Positions 7,501 to 15,200 of a DNA stretch of 16,019 nt are shown here, one piece after another. Position 1 is the stretch's first letter. Every line of letters begins with the position of its first letter. Below the pieces are notes generated by a model. That model was not told where the DNA came from. It made no database searches and saw only the letters and a list, made by a program, of their open reading frames with translations. The stretch covers positions 1-16,019 of the forward strand of contig JAEDJH010000033.1 in assembly GCA_016296415.1 (NCBI GenBank). Reading direction: 5' to 3'. This DNA is from Clostridia bacterium (GTDB taxonomy: Bacteria > Bacillota > Clostridia > Christensenellales > CAG-138). Position numbers and translations under genes: made by a program.

Positions 7501-8087
7501 TTTTTGAAGGCCTCCATGAGTACATCGGTTTTTTCAACGGAATCCATTCCTGCGTTGGAATAAAAAACGGGCGATTCCCATTCAAATTCGAGCGTCACCT
7601 CGCTGCCTATGCCGACGTCCGCACCGAGCTGTGCAAGCTGTGAGGACTCTATCGCTATCTCGTTTGGGCTTTCCGGCAGCCGCCCCTCCGCAAGCGTGAG
7701 CGAGGCAAGGCTTTCAAAGTCGCCGCTGATCGTTCCGACGGTGCCGAAGCCGTGTGCCGTGCCGATATTCGTTATGACCGCACTTTCGCTTATGCAGCCG
7801 GTTTCTTCAAAAAGTGCCTCGACCGTGGGGTTGCTTCCGTTCCCGCCTTCGACCATGGTGAGGTTTTTGGTGTCGAAGTACGACGTGCTCTGCCCCGCAT
7901 ACAGTGCCTGCCATTTGCCGTAAAGCTGATAGCGCTGCTGTTCCTGCGTGCTCGTGTACGAGGCGATGAGGATGGTTGACACCGTCAAAAACATAAACGA
8001 CAAAATTATAACGAGGGCGGTCAGCGCAGTGTCCTTTTTGCGCCCCCTCATGCCGCTTAATGCGATTCGTCCGATGTAGCTTTTCAT
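4542..8087 (-). CDS. Large FtsX/MacB-type ABC transporter permease
   Basis: This 1181-residue membrane protein has a repeated plan: one membrane segment (about 20-43), a large outside domain (about 45-515), three segments (about 520-635), then again one segment (about 675-697), an outside domain (about 700-1030) and three segments (about 1037-1160). The loops after the first segment of each three-helix bundle read TTLKSIGAS and GILQAIGVD, typical of FtsX domains. Two fused FtsX units explain a length of roughly two to three times that of a single-unit permease. The ATG has GGAAGGTGA upstream. It starts 19 bases after queT and ends 17 bases before the ATPase, so it is the middle gene of the operon. 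The outside domains show no family I can name. Confidence 0.9.
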   Translation of the reverse strand: MKSYIGRIALSGMRGRKKDTALTALVIILSFMFLTVSTILIASYTSTQEQQRYQLYGKWQALYAGQSTSYFDTKNLTMVEGGNGSNPTVEALFEETGCISESAVITNIGTAHGFGTVGTISGDFESLASLTLAEGRLPESPNEIAIESSQLAQLGADVGIGSEVTLEFEWESPVFYSNAGMDSVEKTDVLMEAFKKSWNDAKDEPYSIYSLNGLDTSVPFDELEDEVLDQAWSMFLLSGDYLNKYEKTLHDYGQYEDASWHVVTRKHLWYPNGGIGFGTPSSSAGSVGKEALEELLENGQVEEQRFYITKTMTVCGIVNTYSDRWDTNVSLPNALVLHDVYTQFGNIMISMDDILVTDNAPLPSTRIYLMASNGLETAEFYTRLKDAFENGGSPDGFFHVSGGYSYEYDENYFPILIDAEKPGTINRVYDTQSKSIVTLNYTYDDESGCYIVEGRTPISIPFDGFFHSNFAVGQRILIENGYLPQNYLIAGADSAFKLNDSPICINRSAYPQETILGRSVNNLIIGIISIITICAVFQIFITQLNRRTGRLTTLKSIGASNGQVVLLLVCEGLILLFGSLVIGDLLGLGIAYGVTLLTDALNEGSGITFVIDYSTLIPGQIGGILSVVIGMILPIARSFSMPLTGRAVKKRKPHRVYSFKPQTYARICVRDAASNSVRTMGIFLLCTLMAAMQLVCLFIGSNSFSDWRTTVVKNKRPDYIVTVPYGMGKLALDTVSDTVAGMPSVSEVSSYKKTDGIFLWFENMNESPILSSLKALDETGIFFSQPNEKADQTGRPYEGPGYVTTLYSVDVEGEMYKKLVESLSEGTIDTERFAAGEQVIMVVPNYIELSGSEDDSEPFTADADAGMYEALKASGTMLLSLDPGDAEVYNTDNALKCGAEIYFGGVSVSPTDTERLYVFRSKYAEVGGVINSFPDGGIWPFGGTNQGYAIIGSSRLMQGIFPMSATYMSPEDTAFFVEYRKDSEIGAAYGDSFINVYTDDSDSIGETLMELKRFSKSNIFSLENYRDSNTALYSKAASSCMIILLLAVAVTLIAWLILYNTMTSAEEQGRKKTGILQAIGVDNGRIRRSRRIQAAIYAAASLITANILLAAVVVVTGAISRAGMAYGFFDMLKSISLQELGSFPWTLYLIINAIMLPILLIITGTAVKIPLSHSPIENIRS

Positions 8088-8106
8088 TCGTTCACCTTCC
8101 TTTTGA

Positions 8107-8586
8107 TTAGTTGCGGAATGCTTTGGTTTTCTGAACTATGCCGGACAGTATGCTGCCGAGAATACCGCAGGATATGACTTCGCCGACAAAAACCGTCAGA
8201 AAGAAATAGGCGAGGCTGCCGGGAATACCATATACGTAGCGAAGAAGAAACGGGATCACCGCCGTGTTTGCCAAAATGGGGAAAACGGGCGCAAGCAAGC
8301 GTTTTTTTGCAAGACAGCGTGTGCCAAGCGCACCGAGGAGCGTCGCAAGCGAGCCAAAAACCGTGTCGAGGGCAACGCAGCCGGTGAGGAGGTTTGAGAT
8401 AATGCACCCGAGAAAAAGCCCCGGCACAGCCGCAGGGGTAAAGAACGGAAGCACAGTGAGGGCCTCCGAAAGCCTGACCTGTATTGCGCCGCTTGCAAGC
8501 CCGAAGGCATTTGCAAGATATGTCAGCGCTATATACAGTGCGGCAATCATTGCCCCGTGGGTCACAAGGACCACTCTTTTGTTCAT
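8107..8586 (-). CDS. queT: QueT family queuosine-precursor transporter
   Basis: This 159-residue protein is an integral membrane protein with five to six hydrophobic segments. It carries the QueT signature IQVRLSEALTVLPFF (about residues 35-49) and the later LGCIISNLLTG and DTVFGSLATLLGALG segments. QueT proteins are substrate-binding S components of ECF transporters and take up a queuosine precursor such as preQ1; the shared ECF module is not in this window. ATG 8586 is chosen because AAAGGAG lies 7 bases upstream. The longer frame from 8634 would run through the riboswitch. The preQ1-I aptamer directly upstream independently supports the assignment. Confidence 0.9.
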   Translation of the reverse strand: MNKRVVLVTHGAMIAALYIALTYLANAFGLASGAIQVRLSEALTVLPFFTPAAVPGLFLGCIISNLLTGCVALDTVFGSLATLLGALGTRCLAKKRLLAPVFPILANTAVIPFLLRYVYGIPGSLAYFFLTVFVGEVISCGILGSILSGIVQKTKAFRN

Positions 8587-8592
8587 AAAATT

Positions 8593-8635
8593 CTCCTTTA
8601 GTTTTGTTTTAGGTGAGGAAGGTCTCGAACTCACC
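8593..8635 (-). promoter_or_regulatory. preQ1-I riboswitch, translational type
   Basis: On the minus strand, stem GGTGAG (8635-8630) pairs with CTCACC (8617-8612) around the 12-base loop TTCGAGACCTTC. An A-rich tail, TAAAACAAAACTAAAGG, follows. The loop length, its TTC start and the tail ending in ACTAA match the class I preQ1 aptamer as I remember it from B. subtilis. CCTT in the loop can pair with AAGG at the end of the tail, which is the queT ribosome binding site. Bound preQ1 would therefore be expected to block translation start. The downstream gene being queT strongly supports this reading. Confidence 0.85.
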
Positions 8636-8647
8636 GTATTTACCGCC

Positions 8648-8673
8648 GCAGGAAGAACCTGCGTGCAAGCAGG
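8648..8673 (-). other. Alternative hairpins at the 5' end of the queT leader
   Basis: On the minus strand the order is CCTGC (8673-8669), TTGCAC, GCAGG (8662-8658), TTCTT, CCTGC (8652-8648). The central GCAGG can pair with either copy of CCTGC, so two hairpins exclude each other. It begins at or next to the predicted transcription start and precedes the preQ1 aptamer. Confidence 0.5.
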
Positions 8674-8678
8674 ATACC

Positions 8679-8707
8679 ATTATATATTAAGCAATAGGTA
8701 TCTGCAA
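8679..8707 (-). promoter_or_regulatory. Sigma-A promoter of the queT-ABC operon
   Basis: On the minus strand TTGCAG (8707-8702) and a perfect TATAAT (8684-8679) are 17 bases apart. The 30 bases upstream are almost pure A and T, like an UP element. Transcription should start near 8675-8672, giving a leader of about 85-90 bases. Confidence 0.82.
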
Positions 8708-8752
8708 GTTTATATATATAGATGTAATATAAATAATTGCGGTTTTATACGG

Positions 8753-9889
8753 TCAAAGCAGAATAATTTCCGCCGAAAAGCGGTCAAAGCAGGGGCGAAG
8801 GCGGTTGAGTAAGGACAAAAAGCCCGCTTCATCGGCTATAAAAAGACCTATTTCGACGGCTTCGCCGTACAGTTTATACAGCGCACGCAAGTACCCCTTT
8901 TCAATAAGGAAGGCTATCGCATCGGCAACGGGCACAGGGAGCGCGGCGTTTGATTCGCAGCCTTTCGGCAGCCTGACGATGCCTAAGCGTGCGCCGAGCG
9001 ATTCGGCGGCGGCCGTATTTTCGGCATTCATACACGTATGAATGGGAACAGCGGTCTCGGCGGTCATAAGGTCAATTTGCCATAAGCTTACAGGCTCTCC
9101 ACCGCAAAGCTTCGATGCACTCTCAAAGAATATTGAGGAGAAAGCGGCTTTGAGACTGTTTTCCCCTATGGCGGAGAAAAGATGCAATGCGACGTCATGC
9201 TTGTCCGCATCGGAAACAACATAAAGCACGGGCGGCGCATTTTCGGAGCGCTTTATGTAAAACCGGGCGCTCTCCGTGCATTCGGCAGTGCATGGGAAGC
9301 CCTTTGGTATATACGGCAAAAACAGCCGGTTTTCGGGGAAAACGGAATTGAGCATTGAAATAACGTATTGGACCGCCGCATCGGAAACAGGGGAGGATAT
9401 ATCGAGCGGTGATGCAAAAAGTGCGTATTTGCCCTCGTGCTTTCCGATATACAGCTTTATCGTCGGAGCGCCGTTCGGCAAAAGCGGCGGCAGGGCTTCG
9501 GTAACGTCGAGGATACCGGGGATACCGTCTCCGTCGGCAAATTGATCAAAGCCGCTTTTCAGCTTTTTAAATTCAGAGAGGAATTTTGCGGCGTGCGCCC
9601 TCAAGCTGTTTGTTTCGGTACGCCGTGAAAGCAGACTTTTCCTGTCGTATTCGGCTTTTTCAATAATCTCGACCGTCACGGGGATAATTTCCTCCGCCCT
9701 TATGCCGAAAAGGCGAACCGGCACAGAGTACTCGGAGCAAAAATACGGAGCGGCAAGCCCCTTGTCGAGAAGCTCTGTCACGCTTGCCGCACAATCGGGC
9801 TTCAGACTGCGGATAAAGGCGTCAAAGTCCATCCCCTGGGGGAGCAGAAAGTATCTTAATTTATAATAGAATGCGTTTGAGCCGTTCAA
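8753..9889 (-). CDS. Hypothetical protein, 378 residues, TTG start
   Basis: No family was recognised. The protein has no signal peptide and no long hydrophobic segment, so it is probably cytoplasmic, with alternating helix- and strand-like stretches. The start is TTG 9889, supported by GGAGG eight bases upstream and a TATAAT box about 30 bases upstream. An internal ATG at 9832 has a poorer site. Notable stretches are a charged segment at about residues 75-110 (EKAEYDRKSLLSRRTETN and on), DGDGIPGILDVTEALPPLLP at about 121-140, and VLYVVSDADKHDVALHLFSA near 225. It stands alone: queT downstream has its own promoter 45 bases after this stop, and recD2 upstream is divergent. Codon use looks like that of its neighbours, with no sign of recent transfer. 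Confidence 0.8.
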   Translation of the reverse strand: MNGSNAFYYKLRYFLLPQGMDFDAFIRSLKPDCAASVTELLDKGLAAPYFCSEYSVPVRLFGIRAEEIIPVTVEIIEKAEYDRKSLLSRRTETNSLRAHAAKFLSEFKKLKSGFDQFADGDGIPGILDVTEALPPLLPNGAPTIKLYIGKHEGKYALFASPLDISSPVSDAAVQYVISMLNSVFPENRLFLPYIPKGFPCTAECTESARFYIKRSENAPPVLYVVSDADKHDVALHLFSAIGENSLKAAFSSIFFESASKLCGGEPVSLWQIDLMTAETAVPIHTCMNAENTAAAESLGARLGIVRLPKGCESNAALPVPVADAIAFLIEKGYLRALYKLYGEAVEIGLFIADEAGFLSLLNRLRPCFDRFSAEIILL

Positions 9890-9918
9890 TTTGCGCCCTC
9901 CGGAAATCAGGTAACGAG

Positions 9919-9927
9919 ATTATATCA
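9919..9927 (-). promoter_or_regulatory. Extended -10 promoter of the hypothetical gene
   Basis: On the minus strand TGATATAAT contains a perfect TATAAT (9924-9919) with the TGn extension. No good -35 box lies 16-18 bases upstream. Transcription should start near 9912, about 22 bases before the TTG codon. Confidence 0.6.
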
Positions 9928-9955
9928 CATTATTATGGCATTGGAGTGCAGGCTG

Positions 9956-9964
9956 TGGTAGAAT
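9956..9964 (+). promoter_or_regulatory. Possible extended -10 promoter of recD2
   Basis: TGGTAGAAT contains TAGAAT (five of six) with the TGn extension. ATGGCA at 9935-9940, 18 bases upstream, is a weak -35. The predicted start near 9971 leaves about 19 bases to the recD2 ATG, enough for its weak GTGGGA ribosome binding site. Confidence 0.45.
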
Positions 9965-9989
9965 AAACAAAAATCTGTGGGATATTCGC

Positions 9990-12173
9990 ATGAAGATACG
10001 AGGAACCGTAAAAAAGGTTATATTCAGAAATGACGCAACGGGATTTACCGTCATCGAGCTTGCAAACGAGATGGGGGTATTGACCACCGTTGTGGGCGAG
10101 CTTCCTCCCGTCACGGCGAGCGAGATGATAGAGGCCGATGGGGAATACGTTGCCCACAGGGTATATGGCAAGCAGTTCAAGGCAAATTCTATAAGCCGAG
10201 TGGAGCCGACCGGCAGCGAGGCGATAGTGACGTATCTTTCCAGCGGCTTGATAAAGGGCGTGGGGCTGGCAACGGCAAAAAACATCGTTGCACACTTTGG
10301 CGATGCGGCGCTTGACGTTATAGAATACGAGCCGGAGCGATTGAAAGAAATACCGGGCATCGGCGATATAAAGATGCGGCAGATATACGAGTCGCTTATG
10401 TCAAAGCGCAATATGCAGGAGATCTATATTGCTCTGCAGCGGTACGGAATGACCGTGCTGCAAATAACGAGGGCATATAAGCTCTACGGAGGCAACTGCA
10501 TCGAAAAAATAAGGGAAAATCCGTACAGGCTTATTGACGATATAGAAAACATCGGCTTCAAGACGGCGGATAAAATTGCCGAAAATGCGGGCGTAGAGCG
10601 TGACTCGGAGTTTCGCATCCGAGCCGGGATAAAATATGCTCTCGGGCTTGCCCGACAGGAGGGGCATACCTGCCTGCCGATGGATATGCTCATTGAGACG
10701 GCCTGCCGGGTGCTCGGTGCGGAGGTCTTGCCCGTAGAAAGGCGGATAAAGGATATGATAGCCCGCTCGGAGCTTGTATGCGTATCCGCCGGCAACGACG
10801 ACATGGTTTACACTCCGTATATGTACGGCATAGAAAACGCCTGCGCAAAGCGGCTTGTGCTTTTGAGCATGGGCAGAGTGCAGAATCCCATCGTAAGTAT
10901 AGATGGCATGATAGACGCAATACAGCGTGAAACCGGCATCGAACTTGCACCGATGCAGCGTCAGGCGGTGAAGACGGCCGTTTCAAACTGCACCTCGGTG
11001 ATAACGGGCGGTCCGGGTACGGGAAAAACGACAATTCTGAAATTCATAATACTTATAATGCAGAGGCTCGGGCTCGAATACGAGCTTTGTGCGCCCACGG
11101 GCAGAGCCGCTAAGCGCATGGGCGAGGCGACGGGGACAACCGCACGCACCATTCACCGAATGCTCGAATACGGGCAGGAGGGCTTCCAGAAGGATGAAGA
11201 AAATCCGCTTAAAACTGACATGGTGATAATCGACGAAATGTCCATGGTCGATGTGCAGCTTATGGACGCCTTCCTCAAGGCGGTCGTAATGGGTACGAGG
11301 ATAGTCATGGTCGGAGACGTTGACCAGCTTCCGTCGGTGGGCGCTGGCAATGTGCTGCGTGATATAATCGAAAGCGAAGCGATCCCCGTAACAAGGCTCG
11401 ACGAGGTTTTCCGTCAAAGCGGCAGGAGCATGATCGTGCAAAACGCCCATCTGATAAACAGGGGGGTAATGCCCGAAATGGCTAACGAAACGGAGGATTT
11501 CATATTTGAATCCATCGGAGAGCCTATTGAAGCGCTGAACAGGATAAAAACGCTGTGTACGACAAAGGGGTCTTCGGGGGAGATACAGGTGCTTGCGCCG
11601 ATGAAAAAGGGCGTGCTGGGCGTAAATCGCATAAACGAAATGCTGCAGCAGGCGCTGAATCCGCCGGACAGAAGCAAGGCGGAGGCGATTTTCGGTGAGT
11701 CAGTATATCGTGTGGGCGACAAGGTCATGCAGCTCAAAAACAACTATAAAATAGAGTGGAGCATAAAGAAAAACGGCATGACCGTCGAGGAGGGCGCAGG
11801 CGTTTTCAACGGCGACATGGGCAGAGTATCTGACATAAGAAGGGAAAGCCAGACGCTGGAGGTTCTCTTTGATGACGGGCGCAGCGTGCTATATGATTTT
11901 TCGCAGACGGAGGAGCTTGCGCTTGCGTATTGTGTGTCGATACATAAAAGCCAGGGCAGTGAGTTTTCAACCGCACTTATTCCGCTTGTGTCGGGGCCGC
12001 CGATGTTTTTGACGAGGAATCTTCTCTATACCGCTGTAACGAGAGCAAGGGAGCAGGTCATTATAATCGGCAGGCAGGACTGCGTTTACGGCATGGTGCA
12101 GAACAATAATATAAAGAAGCGGTACAGCGGGCTTTGCGACTTTATCGGGGAATCCGATACGCTGACAAAATGA
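9990..12173 (+). CDS. recD2: RecD2-type ATP-dependent 5'-3' DNA helicase
   Basis: This 727-residue superfamily 1B helicase acts in DNA repair and replication-fork maintenance, in bacteria where RecD2 works without RecBC. The N-terminal part (1-95) is the RecD2-specific domain. Helix-hairpin-helix motifs follow in IKGVGLATAKNIV and LKEIPGIGD (about 85-130). Motor motifs are all present: Walker A TGGPGTGKTT (about 339-348), APTGRAAKRM, Walker B VIIDEMSMVD (about 411-420), GDVDQLPSVGAGN (about 442), FRQSGRS (about 474), HKSQGSEF (about 652) and TAVTRAREQV (about 681). The length fits standalone RecD2 proteins. Only a weak GTGGGA precedes the ATG, but the N-terminus MKIRGTVKKVIF matches the family start. 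The gene is divergent from the hypothetical gene, and no clear terminator follows it. Confidence 0.95.
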   Translation: MKIRGTVKKVIFRNDATGFTVIELANEMGVLTTVVGELPPVTASEMIEADGEYVAHRVYGKQFKANSISRVEPTGSEAIVTYLSSGLIKGVGLATAKNIVAHFGDAALDVIEYEPERLKEIPGIGDIKMRQIYESLMSKRNMQEIYIALQRYGMTVLQITRAYKLYGGNCIEKIRENPYRLIDDIENIGFKTADKIAENAGVERDSEFRIRAGIKYALGLARQEGHTCLPMDMLIETACRVLGAEVLPVERRIKDMIARSELVCVSAGNDDMVYTPYMYGIENACAKRLVLLSMGRVQNPIVSIDGMIDAIQRETGIELAPMQRQAVKTAVSNCTSVITGGPGTGKTTILKFIILIMQRLGLEYELCAPTGRAAKRMGEATGTTARTIHRMLEYGQEGFQKDEENPLKTDMVIIDEMSMVDVQLMDAFLKAVVMGTRIVMVGDVDQLPSVGAGNVLRDIIESEAIPVTRLDEVFRQSGRSMIVQNAHLINRGVMPEMANETEDFIFESIGEPIEALNRIKTLCTTKGSSGEIQVLAPMKKGVLGVNRINEMLQQALNPPDRSKAEAIFGESVYRVGDKVMQLKNNYKIEWSIKKNGMTVEEGAGVFNGDMGRVSDIRRESQTLEVLFDDGRSVLYDFSQTEELALAYCVSIHKSQGSEFSTALIPLVSGPPMFLTRNLLYTAVTRAREQVIIIGRQDCVYGMVQNNNIKKRYSGLCDFIGESDTLTK

Positions 12174-12238
12174 AAGGCTTGATACGGCGGTCGAACTTTG
12201 CAAAATTTTTAGGAATTGTGTTGTTTTGACCGTCGGTA

Positions 12239-12247
12239 TGGTATAAT
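12239..12247 (+). promoter_or_regulatory. Extended -10 promoter giving a near-leaderless mRNA
   Basis: TGGTATAAT contains a perfect TATAAT (12242-12247) with the TGn extension. The only -35 candidate is TTGTTT at 12221, with a short 15-base spacer. Seven bases downstream of the -10 box lies the A of the lipoprotein ATG (12254), so transcription would start at or next to the start codon. Confidence 0.6.
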
Positions 12248-12253
12248 GCGGAT

Positions 12254-15200
12254 ATGAAAAGTATTCTTAAAAAACTGTTTATATTTGTTTCGTGTGCGGC
12301 GCTTGTTTCTGTCTGCGCCTGTCAGCCCGTTGGCGGCAGTGCCGGCGTACCCGAAAAGGCGCTGTATATAAACGAGGTCGTCACCTCAAACTCCCTTTCG
12401 CTGACGAATGAGTTTTTGGGAAGTCCCGACTGGATAGAGCTGTATAACGGCACAGATGAGGATATTTCCCTTGACGGCTGCTATATCACCGACAACATCA
12501 AAAAACTAACCAAGTGGGCATTTCCGGACGTCACGATAAAGGCCGGCGAATATATGACGGTGTTTTTCTCGAGCAATCACGATACGCCGCCCGATGACGT
12601 TTTGTGCGCCTCCTTCGGAATAAGCAAGGGCGGAGACACGCTCTACCTTATCGGAAAATACTACGATGTTCTGCAAAAGATAGATATACCTGCGCTCGAA
12701 ACGGATGTATCGTGGGCAAGGCGGGATGATGGCACCTACGGCTACTGCGGCTCGGCAACGCCCAACGCATACAACTCCACGTCTATAATGGATACGCTTG
12801 CGGATGTGTCGGTCGATGAAAAGGCGCACAGCATAATTGTCAGCGAGGTAATGCCGATAAACAACAATGCGCTCCGTGCGGCGGACGGCGGCTTTTATCC
12901 GTGGGTGGAGCTGTATAACCCCACGGGTGAGGACATAAACGTATCATCGCTGTGGATCAGCGAATACGCCTCCGATCTCAACAAATGGCAGCTTCCCGAG
13001 AAAGTGCTTGCCGCAGGTGAATATATGATCGTTTTCCTGTCGGGACAAAATCGCTGTGCCGACGGAGAGATTCACGCCCCGTTCAAGCTGAGCGAGGACG
13101 AAAGCAGCATCTATATTTCGACAAGGCATGGAAATATCTGTAGCAGCCTTGAGTGGGCTCTGCCGATACCGGCGGGCGTCTGTGTTGTTGCGGACGGCTA
13201 TACCGCATACCCCACGCCGCTTGCCGAAAATTCCGAAAAGCTTTTCACGTCGCTTGAAACGGTCGATATGGACGCCTCCTCGCCGGTCAGGATAAACGAG
13301 GTTTTGCCCAAAAACCGTTACAGCGCCATGGACAAGGACGGCGACAGGAGCGACTGGGTGGAGCTTCACAATGCCTCATCGGAAACGGTAAATCTCGGCT
13401 GCTACTATTTGAGCGATGATGAAAGCGACCCGTACAAATGGGGACTTCCGAACAGGGAGCTTGCCGCAGGCGAATATATCCTGATTTTCCTTTCGGGAAA
13501 GGACATAACGGACGGCGAGGAGCTTCACGCTTCGTTTTCGCTTTCGACTGCGGATAAGCAGCTTATGCTGACCTGCGTGGACGGGATGCGGCGTGATACC
13601 GTTTATGTGCCGGAGGGCATCGGTGACAACGTATCCATCGGAAAAAATGCGGACGGCGAGCAGATATATTACGGTCAGCCGACCCCGGGCGCAAAAAACA
13701 GCACAAAGGGCTTTTCGAGTGTCGATCTGGTTTCGCTGACGGATATGGGCGGACTTTATATAAGCGAGGTTGCAACCGTACATAAGCCCAAAAGCGGTGC
13801 GGACGACTGGATAGAGCTGCACAATGCGAGCGGACACAGCATCAACCTTTCCGGCTATGGACTGGCCGTAGGAATGGACGGCGAGATAAATCCGCTCAGC
13901 GGCACGATAGATGCCGGCGGCTACCTCCTCGTATATGCAGCGAGTGCGGGACGTAGCGACGGGAAACTGTGCATACCCGAAAACCTCGGCGTTTCGGGCG
14001 AAACGATAGTGCTGTACAATGCGGACGGGGTGTTGACGGATATCCTCGATACGGGGGTTCTCCGTGCGGGAATGTCATCGGGACGGATAGAGGGCGACGC
14101 GGATGCAGAACGCATCTTTTTTTCAACGCCTACACCGATGAAGAAAAATGGCGACACGGGCTATACAAGCTATACTTCGGCGCCTGTGTTTTCGGTTGCG
14201 GAGCTTTACCATACGGAGAAATTCGAGCTTGAGATAACCTGCTCCACGCAGGGCGCAACGATATACTATACCACGGACGGCTCGGAGCCAGACACCTCGT
14301 CAAGGGTTTACAATGGGGCGATCACTATCGAAAAGAACACACCCGTGAGTGCAGTTGCCGTTTGCGACGGAAAACTCAAAAGCGACATTGCCGTGGCGAC
14401 GTATCTTTTTGAAACGCCGCATACGCTCCCCGTGGTCTGCCTCACCTGCGATCCCGACAGGTTTTCGGAGGTCTATTCGGTAACGGAGCGAAAGGACAGG
14501 GTGGAGCGAGGGGCATATATTTCCTACTATGAAACCGACGGCATGCTCGGCGTTTCGTTTCCGTGCGGAATACGTGCAAACGGCTCATCAACTTTGACCG
14601 CAAGGCAGAAATCTTTGGCGATAAAATTGAGGGGCGGTTACGGCAGAAGCGAAGTGACCTATCCTTTTTTCGGAGAATACGAGATAAAATCGTTTTCAAA
14701 CCTGCTGCTCAGAAATTCGGGGCAGGACAGATGGTTTTCCAGAATGAAGGACTCCCTTTCCTCACTTTGTGTCGAGGGCATGAATATAGACAACTTCGCC
14801 ACAAGACCGGTTATTGCCTATATAAACGGAAAATATTGGGGTATATACGACTTTAACGAGGATCATTCCGCCGATTATCTTGAGGCGCATTACGGTGCGG
14901 ATGCGGACAACATAGACTATATAAGAAGAAATGCGGGAGTGCTCGAGGGCAGCAATACCGAGTTCAAACGTGTCCGTGCGTATGCGCTTGCAAACGATTT
15001 GTCCAACCAATCCACGTATGAAAAGTTTACACAATGGGTGGATGTGGATTATTTCACGGACTATCTGATTGCTCAAACCTACTTCAGAAACGGCGATATG
15101 TTCAATCAAAAATATTGGCGCAGCCGTGATTATGCGGTAAAATGGCGTCCGGTATATTATGACCTCGACTTTGGATTCAGCGGCGTGACCGGCGACCTGC

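Noticed and set aside
8708..8732. AT-only inverted repeat between the hypothetical gene and queT, as terminator
   Set aside because: TTTATAT/ATATAAA is all A and T and lies where an UP element is expected, so it is better explained as promoter sequence.
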